From CAVVDT01 sp964568825 (GTDB lineage Bacteria > Pseudomonadota > Alphaproteobacteria > Rhizobiales > Aestuariivirgaceae), in assembly GCA_964568825.1 (NCBI GenBank), contig CAZMSA010000222.1, forward strand, positions 1 through 5,192: a stretch of 5,192 nucleotides of DNA. The letters are read 5' to 3'. This document shows positions 1 to 5,192 of this stretch, one piece after another. Below the pieces are notes generated by a model. It saw only the letters and a program-made list of their open reading frames with translations. It searched no databases and was not told the origin of the DNA. The number at the start of each line of letters is the position of its first letter. Position 1 is the first letter of the stretch. Made by a program: the position numbers and the translations under genes.

Positions 1-422
1 TTATCCGCGTTCATGCCCAACATCGAGGCCGAATTGGGAATGCTTCTCATGTGTCTGGCGGCAGTGCCATTGCTCTGGGTTTCAATCAGGCAAAATTCTG
101 GGCGGTGCGCCCCATGACGGCGGAAGGTTGATGGCAGGGCACAATCAGAGGCCCCTCAATAAACGGAAACTCATCCACTGTCGCTCTATCGGTACGTAAG
201 CGGATTATCGGGGCTACCTCATCCATGAAGCATAGTGCCACACCGCAGACCAGCATCAGGTCATCGGGCGGATTGAGGTGATTGGCAACAAAGACGCACC
301 ATTGCCGCCAAAGCTGCTATTTTTCGCCGCGCCGCGTGGCTCTGGCCAACCCCATTCATGGCTCACTGATAAACTGAAGGCGCTCCATCGAAGTGCAGAA
401 TTGTGCAATTTCGTACGGGTTG
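1..422. other. upstream region with no supported gene
   Basis: No reading frame here looks like a protein I recognise. The open frames are short, lack a well-placed Shine-Dalgarno sequence and show no family motif. The frame from GTG 278 to the stop at 464-466 (62 codons) has GAGG directly abutting its start and runs into the minC promoter region, so I do not call it. The right end holds an imperfect palindrome AATTGTGCAATT (399-410), 12 nt before the CtrA-type box. The rest may be decayed coding sequence or intergenic DNA; I cannot tell which. Confidence 0.5.
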
Positions 423-441
423 TTAACGGCTCGTTAACCAT
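423..441 (+). promoter_or_regulatory. CtrA-type binding site upstream of minC
   Basis: TTAA at 423-426 and TTAA at 434-437 are separated by exactly 7 nt, and the second half continues as TTAACCAT. This is the full CtrA consensus of alphaproteobacteria (TTAA-N7-TTAAC). It lies about 45-60 nt before the minC start. A possible -10 element, TATCCT at 451-456, would place the second half-site over the -35 region, where a response regulator could activate or block transcription. CtrA is reported to repress the Min system directly in Sinorhizobium meliloti, which fits a site here. The motif is seen directly; binding is inferred. Confidence 0.7.
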
Positions 442-482
442 CAACCGGCCTATCCTCGGGGTATGAGAATTGATGTCCCGAC

Positions 483-1181
483 ATGATTCAGTCTTCCCGC
501 AGCACGCTGAGATTTCGCGGCCGGTCGTACCTGGCCATGGTTCTGGTTCCGCAGATTCCGTTGCGGACCTGGCTGGCCGATGTAGACACCTGGCTTGTCC
601 GGTCACCCGGATTTTTCGCCGGAAAGTCACTCGTCGTTGACGTGACAGGGCTCCCTCTCACACAGGATGATTTCGTCGCCCTGCTGGCGGATTTGAAGGA
701 GCGGAAAATCAGCGTTCTTGCCGTTGAGGGCGCCGATCCTGACTGGTTGACCGACGGATTGCCCCCGCTTCTGACCGGTGGCCGCAATGTCGGCGCCGAA
801 GCCACGGCTGAAAACAGTCGGCGAATGACCACGGCGAGCGACTCGCCGCGCTCATTGGTCCTTCAAATCGATGCTCCGATCCGCTCCGGCCAGTCAATCG
901 TGCATCCAGACGGCGATGTCATCGTGGTTGGCTCCATTGCCTCGGGGGCCGAAGTGACTTCGGCCGGTTCGATTCACGTTTACGGGGCCCTCCGCGGAAG
1001 GGCATTTGCTGGGATGTACGGCGACAAACGGGCGCGCATCTTCTGCCAGCGCTTGGAGGCTGAGCTTATTGCGGTCAATGGGTATTACAGGATCGCAGAC
1101 GAACTGGACCCGCGCTTCCACAAAAAGCCGGTCCAGGCATGGCTTGACGGCGAGAACTTACGGGTTGCAACGCTGGACTGA
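483..1181 (+). CDS. minC: septum site-determining protein MinC
   Basis: This is the FtsZ-assembly inhibitor of the Min system, recruited to the membrane by MinD to stop Z-ring formation near the poles. At 232 aa it matches the usual length. The N-terminal MinC domain (about residues 7-100) starts with RFRGRSYLAMVL, followed by the WL..VD.WL.RSPGFF segment typical of rhizobial MinC. A variable linker (about 101-127) precedes the C-terminal beta-helix domain, with RSGQ at 134-137 (MinD-binding surface), GDVIVVG at 144-150 and HVYGALRGRAFAG at 165-177. The start is ATG 483: an in-frame TGA lies at 471-473 and no other start codon fits between. The Shine-Dalgarno sequence is poor (GAG about 15 nt upstream), unlike minD and minE, so MinC may be translated weakly. 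It is first in the minCDE operon, 17 nt before minD, and probably controlled by the CtrA-type box at 423-441. Confidence 0.96.
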   Translation: MIQSSRSTLRFRGRSYLAMVLVPQIPLRTWLADVDTWLVRSPGFFAGKSLVVDVTGLPLTQDDFVALLADLKERKISVLAVEGADPDWLTDGLPPLLTGGRNVGAEATAENSRRMTTASDSPRSLVLQIDAPIRSGQSIVHPDGDVIVVGSIASGAEVTSAGSIHVYGALRGRAFAGMYGDKRARIFCQRLEAELIAVNGYYRIADELDPRFHKKPVQAWLDGENLRVATLD

Positions 1182-1198
1182 GGAAGGAGCAACTGAAG

Positions 1199-2014
1199 AT
1201 GGCCGAGGTTGTGGTGGTGACATCGGGTAAAGGCGGGGTTGGGAAAACAACGTCGACGGCCGCATTGGGTGCGGCTTTAGCCCAGTTCGGGCAGCGCGTG
1301 GTGGTCATCGACTTCGATGTCGGACTGCGCAATCTGGATCTAGTGATGGGGGCTGAGCGCCGTGTTGTCTACGATCTGATAAACGTCACTCGGGGTGAAG
1401 CGCGACTCTCACAAGCCTTGATCCGGGACAAGCGCCTCGACACGCTGTTCCTTCTGGCGGCATCCCAGACGCGCGACAAGGACGCACTCAGTGAAAAGGG
1501 AGTCGAGCGCGTCATATCTGAGTTGCGATCTGGATTCGACTGGGTCATCTGCGATAGTCCCGCCGGCATCGAGCGCGGCGCAGCGTTAGCTATGCGTCAC
1601 GCCGATGTGGCCGTGGTAGTGACGAATCCAGAGGTATCGTCGGTAAGGGACTCTGACCGGATCATCGGCCTTCTCGATTCGAAGACAGTCAAGGCCGCCA
1701 AGGGTGAAGAAGTGGAGAAGCATCTCCTGCTGACCCGGTACGATCCCGCCCGGGCAGGAAGGGGCGATATGCTGAGTGTGGACGATGTCGTCGAAATTCT
1801 CTCCATCCCACTGCTTGGCATTATCCCGGAAAGCAAGGAAATACTGCGGTCGTCGAATCTTGGCGTCCCGGTCACGATCAACGAGCTCTCGAGCGAGCCG
1901 GGCCGTGCCTACATGGAAGCGGCACAGCGGCTGAACGGGGAGGAGATAGCCGTGACAATGCCGACCGAGCGGCGAAACATCCTCAACAGGCTCTTCGGTC
2001 GGAGGGCGGCATGA
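1199..2014 (+). CDS. minD: septum site-determining ATPase MinD
   Basis: MinD is a ParA/MRP-family ATPase that dimerises with ATP, binds the inner membrane, recruits MinC and is released by MinE. The protein is 271 aa, the normal size. The deviant Walker A motif GKGGVGKTT spans residues 10-18, with signature Lys11 and catalytic Lys16. Switch I is DFDVGLRNLD (38-47, with Asp38 and Asp40), and Walker B ends in VICDSPAG with Asp119. The C-terminal amphipathic membrane-targeting helix is present (RRNILNRLFGRR, 258-269). The start ATG 1199 follows AAGGAG (1184-1189) by 9 nt. The gene lies 17 nt after minC, and its last codons overlap minE by 4 nt (ATGA), which suggests translational coupling. No key residue is missing, so I expect an active protein. 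Confidence 0.97.
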   Translation: MAEVVVVTSGKGGVGKTTSTAALGAALAQFGQRVVVIDFDVGLRNLDLVMGAERRVVYDLINVTRGEARLSQALIRDKRLDTLFLLAASQTRDKDALSEKGVERVISELRSGFDWVICDSPAGIERGAALAMRHADVAVVVTNPEVSSVRDSDRIIGLLDSKTVKAAKGEEVEKHLLLTRYDPARAGRGDMLSVDDVVEILSIPLLGIIPESKEILRSSNLGVPVTINELSSEPGRAYMEAAQRLNGEEIAVTMPTERRNILNRLFGRRAA

Positions 2015-2307
2015 CCTTGCTGGATTTTTTCGTCCGTCGCCGCACGGCGCCGATTGCACGGGAGCGCTTACAGATACTGCTGACGCACGAGCGTATGGCC
2101 GGAAGCGATTCGAATCTGGTTACAGTGTTGCGCGAAGAAGTCCTCGCCGTCATCGCCAAGCACGTGACCATCGATCCTGACAAGGTTGAAGTGCGGCTGG
2201 AGCGTGGCAAGGTCGTTTCGGTACTCGAAATCGAGGTCGAGGTTCCCAATCCGCCCGCCGGACGAACGCTCGTTACAAGCAAGCGGCGCAGAAAGGCTGC
2301 GGCCTGA
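2011..2307 (+). CDS. minE: cell division topological specificity factor MinE
   Basis: MinE stimulates the MinD ATPase and drives pole-to-pole oscillation, displacing MinC. The N-terminal amphipathic membrane-binding segment LLDFFVRRR (3-11) is followed by the anti-MinCD region APIARERLQILLTHER (13-28). The topological specificity domain (about 32-80) contains LREEVLAVIAKHV and VRLERGKVVSVLEIEVEVP. At 98 aa it is longer than the approximately 88-90 aa typical of the family. The excess is a basic tail after about residue 81, ending TSKRRRKAAA, which lies next to the IS relic and could be a recent extension or read-through into it. The start overlaps the minD stop (ATGA, 2011-2014), with GGAGG at 2001-2005 placed 5 nt upstream. 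Third and last gene of the operon. Confidence 0.95.
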   Translation: MTLLDFFVRRRTAPIARERLQILLTHERMAGSDSNLVTVLREEVLAVIAKHVTIDPDKVEVRLERGKVVSVLEIEVEVPNPPAGRTLVTSKRRRKAAA

Positions 2308-2350
2308 AGGGCCACTTGCCGATGGGCTTGTGCCACCCAAATCCCCATCC

Positions 2351-2371
2351 CCGCAGCGATCGTATCTGCGG
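2351..2371 (+). terminator. weak hairpin downstream of minE
   Basis: CCGCAG (2351-2356) and CTGCGG (2366-2371) can pair around a 9-nt loop, 43 nt after the minE stop. The stem is only 6 bp and no T-run follows, so a Rho-independent terminator is not established. It is the best candidate between the minE stop and the transposase relic; the rest of 2308-2412 holds nothing I recognise. Confidence 0.2.
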
Positions 2372-2412
2372 AAGCTGTTTAGTCATGGCCAGGCGCGTTG
2401 GGAATTTGCAGG

Positions 2413-2700
2413 TCAATAATTTCTGCCGCCGGTACATGTCGCCTTGTGGCCCATCAGGGCCCGCGCCACATCGCGGGCATCCTCGTTGATATCGCGCGTC
2501 ACCTTGCGGACTGGCGTGTTGGGGCAACATTTTGGCTTGAGAGGGCATACCCGGCAGTCAGGGACAGAGCCGCGGTAGCGAATAACGTGATCGCCGCCGG
2601 CATTACCGGTGGTGGTCAACGTCTTGCCCGCCGGACAGGTGTAGACATTTTTTTGTCGATTGAAGGCAAAATCCTCACGCGAGAACGTGCCGTCGGTTCT
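2413..2700 (-). pseudogene. IS1182-family transposase fragment
   Basis: The minus-strand frame carries the zinc-ribbon-like and linker part typical of IS1182-type DDE transposases. It reads RTDGTFSREDFAF, then a YTCPAGKTLTTTG block, then a Cys-rich segment (CRVCPLKPKCCPNTP), then ARDVARAL. Homology I recognise starts near 2700, although the frame is open back to an ATG at 2757. It breaks down after RALMG into a stop at 2413-2415. The catalytic core upstream and the usual distal block (an RRERKKVEMLFAHLKR-like stretch and the QNLRKLAK-like end) are both missing. The fragment covers only about 95 codons of a protein normally 400-500 aa long, so it is dead. It sits between two convergent operons and marks an old insertion or rearrangement. 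I could not find terminal inverted repeats or a target duplication. Confidence 0.8.
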
Positions 2701-2833
2701 CCAAGTGCGCCAAAATCTCGCTCCGGGCAGCCTCAACATGTCCGGCAGCGACAGCATCGCATGCGCCCGTCACCTCTCTCCTGGCATTGCGCCCAAGCCC
2801 GAGCCTAGCCGCAACCGGCCAAATGCGCAGGCG
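2675..2833 (-). pseudogene. possible C-terminal relic of an FCD-domain (GntR-type) regulator
   Basis: Directly after the SDR stop, and in the same frame, 52 codons are open up to a TGA at 2675-2677. Residues 26-44 read DAVAAGHVEAARSEILAHL, followed by ENRR. This resembles the last two helices of FCD-domain regulators, whose pattern is roughly E..I..AI..GD.EAAR..M..HL. No start, no DNA-binding domain and no further FCD sequence exist upstream, because the intact SDR gene begins there. The right end overlaps the start of the transposase homology by a few bases in another frame. This is motif resemblance from memory over a short stretch; a chance match or a different protein tail remains possible. 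Confidence 0.35.
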
Positions 2834-3628
2834 TCACTGTGCCGTATAGCCTCCGTCGATCACCAATTCTGTTCCGGTGGCGAACTTGGACTCATCGGAC
2901 GCGAGGTAGAGCACCGCGTAAGCCACGTCGTCGGGCTCGCCCAGATGACCGAGCGGGTGGCGCGCCTCCAGTTCGCGGCGCGCCCTTTCGACGTCGCCAT
3001 CCTTGTTGATGTCGCGCGCGATATGCTCCAGGAAGCCGTCGACCATCTTGGTCGCGATGAAACCCGGGTGCACCGTGTTGACGCGGATATTGTATTTCTT
3101 CTCCGCGCAATATAGCGCCGCCGAGCGGCTGAGCAGCACGATCCCGGCCTTGCTGGCGTCATAGGCAACCATGCGGCTGTCGCCCACCATCCCCTCGATC
3201 GAGGAGATGTTGACGATTGAACCGCCGCCGGTCTTCTTCATCGCGACAATCGCGCGCTGGGTACCCAGCATAGCGCCCTCGAGGTTGATGCTCATCACCC
3301 AGCGCCATTCCTTCAACGTCACCGCTTCGATGTCCATACCGGCGCCGACCCCGGCGTTGTTGACAAGGACCGACAGCTTGCCGAAACGTGTCACGGTTTC
3401 GGAGATCGCCCGGTCCCAATCCTCCGGCGCACTCACGTCGTGTTCGAGAAATATCGCCTCGCCGCCGGCATTGGCAATCTGTTTCATCACCGCTTCGGAC
3501 CCGTCGGTCTTGCGGTCGGTCAGCACTACTTTTGCACCTTCACGTGCCAGCATCACAGCTATCGCCGCGCCTAGACCCCGCCGTGCGCCGGTAACCAGCG
3601 CAACCTTGTCCTTGGTCCTGTCAACCAT
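2834..3628 (-). CDS. short-chain dehydrogenase/reductase (classical SDR, NAD-type)
   Basis: This is a cytoplasmic NAD(P)-dependent oxidoreductase that interconverts an alcohol and a ketone; the substrate is not readable from sequence. It has 264 aa and all classical SDR marks: TGARRGLG (13-20) for cofactor binding, Asp38 at the end of the second strand (favours NAD over NADP), HDV with Asp64, NNAG (90-93), Asn115, and the triad Ser143, Tyr156, Lys160 (YDASK). PG at 188-189 and the C-terminal DGGYTAQ complete the fold. The insert at about 195-225 is longer than in FabG and resembles the cyclic-alcohol or levodione-reductase-like branch. It does not resemble acetoacetyl-CoA reductase PhaB closely. 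ATG 3628 follows AGGAGG (3634-3639) by 5 nt. The gene lies 16 nt downstream of the thiolase stop, so the two are co-transcribed. Complete and apparently functional. Confidence 0.93.
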   Translation of the reverse strand: MVDRTKDKVALVTGARRGLGAAIAVMLAREGAKVVLTDRKTDGSEAVMKQIANAGGEAIFLEHDVSAPEDWDRAISETVTRFGKLSVLVNNAGVGAGMDIEAVTLKEWRWVMSINLEGAMLGTQRAIVAMKKTGGGSIVNISSIEGMVGDSRMVAYDASKAGIVLLSRSAALYCAEKKYNIRVNTVHPGFIATKMVDGFLEHIARDINKDGDVERARRELEARHPLGHLGEPDDVAYAVLYLASDESKFATGTELVIDGGYTAQ

Positions 3629-3644
3629 CTTGGCCTCCTGTCAG

Positions 3645-4829
3645 TTAGAGCGTTTCGAGCGTTAGCGCGATCCCCTGGCCCCCGCCGATGCAGAGCGTCA
3701 CGCCGCCGCGGCGGATGCCATCACGGCGCATCGAGTGCACAAGGCGGCTGGTCAGGATGGCTCCGGTCGCGCCGATCGGATGGCCGTGGGCGATGGAACC
3801 GCCCTCGACATTCACATGCTCGGGATCGATCTTAAGCTCGCGCATCACCGCCAGAACTATGGCGGCGAAGGCTTCGTTGATCTCCCAGCGATCCACATCG
3901 CCGACCTTCCAGCCCGCGCGCGCCAGCGCCTGCTTAACCGCCGGCACCGGGCCGAGGCCGAAATAGCCCGGCTCGACCGCTCCGACCCCGTAAGAGACCA
4001 GCCGCGCCATCGCCGCGATCCCGTTCTTTTCGGCCCAGCCGCGTTCGGCGACGATCATCGCCGCGCCCGCCGAATTGAGCCCTGGCGCGTTGCCAGCGGT
4101 GATGGTGCCGTCCTTGCGGAAAGCCGGCCGCAGCCTGGCCAGCGACTCCATCGTCGTGTCGGGGCGGTTGTGCTCGTCTTTGGCGAAACTCACCGTACCC
4201 TTGCGGGTCTTGATCTCCACCGGCGCGATTTCAGCCTCGAACTTGCCCGCTGCCTGCGCCTCGGCGAAATGCTTCTGCGAGCGCAACGCCCAGGCGTCCT
4301 GCTCTTCGCGGGTAAGGCCGAATTTCTTCACCAGATCCTCGGTGTGCCAGCCCGAATGCTCGCCCGAGAAGGCGTCGTTGAGCCCGTCCAAGAGCATGGA
4401 ATCGTAAATCTCGGCATTGCCCATGCGGTAGCCCCAGCGCCCGCCCGACATCAGGTAAGGCGCGCGGTCCATGTTCTCCATACCGCCTGCGATGGCAGCA
4501 TCTGCGTGGCCGAGCCAGATCTCCTGCGCGGCACTGACAATCGCCTGGGCGCCCGAGCCGCAGACGCGGTTGATGGTCATGGCTGGAACCTCCACCGGCA
4601 CGCCGCCGTGAATAGCCGCCTGCCTGGCGGGGTTCATCTTGTTACCAGCCTGAATGACGTTGCCCATGACGACACTGCTGAGTTTCGCGGGGTCGAGATC
4701 GGCGCGCGCGAGGACAGCTTTCACGACGGTGGAACCCAATGCGGTGGCAGGTGTTGACTTCAAACTCCCATCGTAAGTGCCGATGGCGGTCCTGACAGGA
4801 TGGCAAAGGACGACTTCGCGGTTCAGCAT
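3645..4829 (-). CDS. acetyl-CoA C-acyltransferase (thiolase, PhaA/AtoB type)
   Basis: A thiolase-superfamily enzyme that condenses two acyl-CoAs, or cleaves a 3-ketoacyl-CoA with CoA. It is 394 aa, the usual size of biosynthetic thiolases. Catalytic residues are all present: the nucleophile Cys90 in NRVCGSGAQAI, NEAF at 318-321, His350 in GHPIGATGA and Cys380 in CIGGGQG. The covering loop region (about 120-245) is complete. I chose ATG 4829 rather than the longer open frame reaching 4901. It follows AGGAGG by 6 nt, and MLNREVVLCHPVRTAIG is the normal family N-terminus, whereas the 24 extra residues look unlike any thiolase. First gene of a two-gene operon with the SDR. Whether it serves acetoacetyl-CoA synthesis or degradation of a ring or branched substrate cannot be decided; no phaB or phaC is in view. 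The leader carries candidate PhaR-like and FNR/FixK-like sites. Confidence 0.94.
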   Translation of the reverse strand: MLNREVVLCHPVRTAIGTYDGSLKSTPATALGSTVVKAVLARADLDPAKLSSVVMGNVIQAGNKMNPARQAAIHGGVPVEVPAMTINRVCGSGAQAIVSAAQEIWLGHADAAIAGGMENMDRAPYLMSGGRWGYRMGNAEIYDSMLLDGLNDAFSGEHSGWHTEDLVKKFGLTREEQDAWALRSQKHFAEAQAAGKFEAEIAPVEIKTRKGTVSFAKDEHNRPDTTMESLARLRPAFRKDGTITAGNAPGLNSAGAAMIVAERGWAEKNGIAAMARLVSYGVGAVEPGYFGLGPVPAVKQALARAGWKVGDVDRWEINEAFAAIVLAVMRELKIDPEHVNVEGGSIAHGHPIGATGAILTSRLVHSMRRDGIRRGGVTLCIGGGQGIALTLETL

Positions 4830-4835
4830 ACTCCA

Positions 4836-4841
4836 CCTCCT
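4836..4841 (-). promoter_or_regulatory. Shine-Dalgarno sequence that fixes the thiolase start
   Basis: On the minus strand, AGGAGG is followed by TGGAGT and then ATG (4829-4827), a 6-nt spacing. No comparable site precedes the upstream in-frame start of the longer open frame, so this decides the 394-aa start. Confidence 0.9.
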
Positions 4842-4859
4842 AATAATCAAATTTGTATG

Positions 4860-4876
4860 GTGCTGCACTGCAGCAC
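4860..4876. promoter_or_regulatory. 17-bp palindromic operator candidate (PhaR-like)
   Basis: GTGCTGCACTGCAGCAC consists of two perfect 8-bp arms around one central base, 30 nt before the thiolase ATG. It contains CTGC (4863-4866), 3 nt, then GCAG (4870-4873), which fits the CTGC-N3-4-GCAG pattern reported for the PHB-responsive repressor PhaR of Paracoccus denitrificans. Just downstream on the minus strand, ATACAAAT (4858-4851) could serve as a -10 element, so a bound protein would cover the core promoter. The symmetry is seen directly. The PhaR assignment is inferred from the pattern and from the thiolase downstream; another dimeric repressor could use it. Confidence 0.55.
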
Positions 4877-4887
4877 GGTGAGGCGCC

Positions 4888-4901
4888 TTGATTGAGGTCA
4901 A
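4888..4901. promoter_or_regulatory. FNR/FixK-type box (anaerobox)
   Basis: TTGATTGAGGTCAA is a perfect TTGAT-N4-GTCAA match to the FNR/FixK consensus; one more base at each end (C and G) extends the dyad to 16 bp. Its centre is at 4894.5, 65 nt before the thiolase start. With the proposed -10 at 4858-4853 the box would be centred near -48, not the ideal -41.5, so either the transcription start differs or the site works another way. Read rightwards, a -41.5 centre would fall over TATCGG at 4924-4929, but no convincing gene follows on that side. FixK- or FNR-type oxygen control is common in rhizobia. Confidence 0.5.
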
Positions 4902-4902
4902 G

Positions 4903-5192
4903 CGGCCGGCTTTCCTCGAGAGCTATCGGGGGCAAGTCGGGTTGCTGTCGCTCTCGTGCCGTTATTCGCCCTGGAGATGGGCATGGTTGAAGAAGATTTC
5001 AAACGCACCGCTTCAGGTTTGCTGGCTAGGCATTCCGCACCCTACGGTCCTGGTGACCACAAGCGCGGCGTAACGATGTCCAGCGAGCCTGAAAAGGCGG
5101 CCTCCAATGTCCGCTTTGTAGATCAGCAGAATTGCCCTCTGCGGTAGCCGTTGCTCAGACCCTAATCTAACGTCGGCCTTTGGCCCTAAGAG
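4903..5192. other. no recognisable gene; doubtful small ORF
   Basis: A plus-strand frame starts at GTG 4956 (or ATG 4983) and ends at the TAG at 5145-5147. It encodes up to 63 hydrophilic residues beginning MPLFALEMGMVEEDFKRT. I recognise no family and see no domain. No Shine-Dalgarno sequence is correctly spaced for the GTG; GGAG at 4973-4976 lies upstream of ATG 4983. Third-position G+C is modest compared with the neighbouring genes. It could be a small gene, a decayed fragment or chance. A second overlapping frame (4888-5073) is equally unsupported. GGCC-TTT-GGCC near 5174-5184 is a short inverted repeat without other context. Confidence 0.3.

Noticed and set aside
48..80. Plus-strand frame reading HVSGGSAIALG, similar to the C-terminal glycine-rich motif of thiolases.
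   Set aside because: The similarity covers about 11 residues, needs an inserted residue, and the catalytic HP and following GATGA block are absent; flanking residues do not match. Probably chance.
282..298. TTGGCAACAAAGACGCA fits GG-N10-GC, a minimal sigma-54 promoter pattern.
   Set aside because: The -12 part is ACGCA rather than TTGCA, no enhancer site (TGT-N10-ACA) or gene at the right distance is present, and the short pattern is frequent by chance.
278..466. Plus-strand 62-codon frame ahead of minC.
   Set aside because: The start is GTG with GAGG directly against it, no domain is visible, and it ends inside the minC promoter region.
256..630. Minus-strand open frame of 124 codons.
   Set aside because: It runs antisense through the minC start and the CtrA-type box, has no family resemblance and is rich in Arg/Ser/Pro as expected from a shadow frame of high-G+C DNA.
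2308..2412. A possible continuation of the transposase C-terminus in another frame (for example FPTRLAMTKQL on the minus strand).
   Set aside because: Resemblance to the QNLRKLAK-like end of IS1182 transposases is too weak to support without alignment.
3735..4757. Long plus-strand open frame (340 codons) opposite the thiolase.
   Set aside because: It is antisense to a thiolase with complete catalytic motifs, is rich in Arg/His/Ala as shadow frames of high-G+C genes are, and has no known motif.
4830..4901. A 24-residue N-terminal extension of the thiolase, giving 418 aa.
   Set aside because: The strong Shine-Dalgarno sequence at 4836-4841 and the family N-terminus both point to ATG 4829; the extension would also translate through the operator palindrome and the FNR-like box.

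Overview
The window looks like part of an alphaproteobacterial genome, most likely from the Rhizobiales/Hyphomicrobiales. The reasons are high G+C, Min proteins of rhizobial type, a perfect CtrA-type box (TTAA-N7-TTAAC) in front of minC, GANTC sites of the kind CcrM methylates, and a piece of an IS1182-type transposase. Rhizobia often carry minCDE on a chromid or megaplasmid, so this could be a secondary replicon; nothing in the window proves it.

Layout: (1) Positions 1-422 hold no gene I can support; this is upstream or decayed DNA that ends in the minC promoter region. (2) Positions 423-2307 are a compact plus-strand minC-minD-minE operon, complete and apparently intact, with a 17-nt minC-minD gap and a 4-nt ATGA overlap between minD and minE. 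(3) Positions 2308-2833 form a scar between two convergent operons. It holds a truncated minus-strand IS1182-type transposase relic and, between that and the next gene, a stretch that reads like the extreme C-terminus of an FCD-domain (GntR-type) regulator. (4) Positions 2834-4829 are a minus-strand two-gene operon: a PhaA/AtoB-type thiolase (first, upstream), then an NAD-type short-chain dehydrogenase 16 nt downstream, both with strong Shine-Dalgarno sequences. (5) The leader of that operon (4830-4902) is the most information-rich non-coding piece. It has a 17-bp hyphenated palindrome containing CTGC-N3-GCAG, which matches the reported PhaR operator pattern, and a perfect FNR/FixK-type box TTGAT-N4-GTCAA. 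(6) Positions 4903-5192 hold no recognisable gene, only a doubtful small ORF.

How the genes work together: MinC, MinD and MinE form the oscillating system that blocks FtsZ ring assembly away from mid-cell, and the CtrA box suggests cell-cycle control. The thiolase and SDR probably act in one acyl-CoA or ketone/alcohol pathway. Their leader suggests control by oxygen (FNR/FixK) and possibly by carbon storage state (PhaR-like). The two operons look unrelated in function and seem to have been brought together, or left side by side, by IS-mediated rearrangement. I see no CRISPR array, tRNA, rRNA or obvious new multi-gene system.
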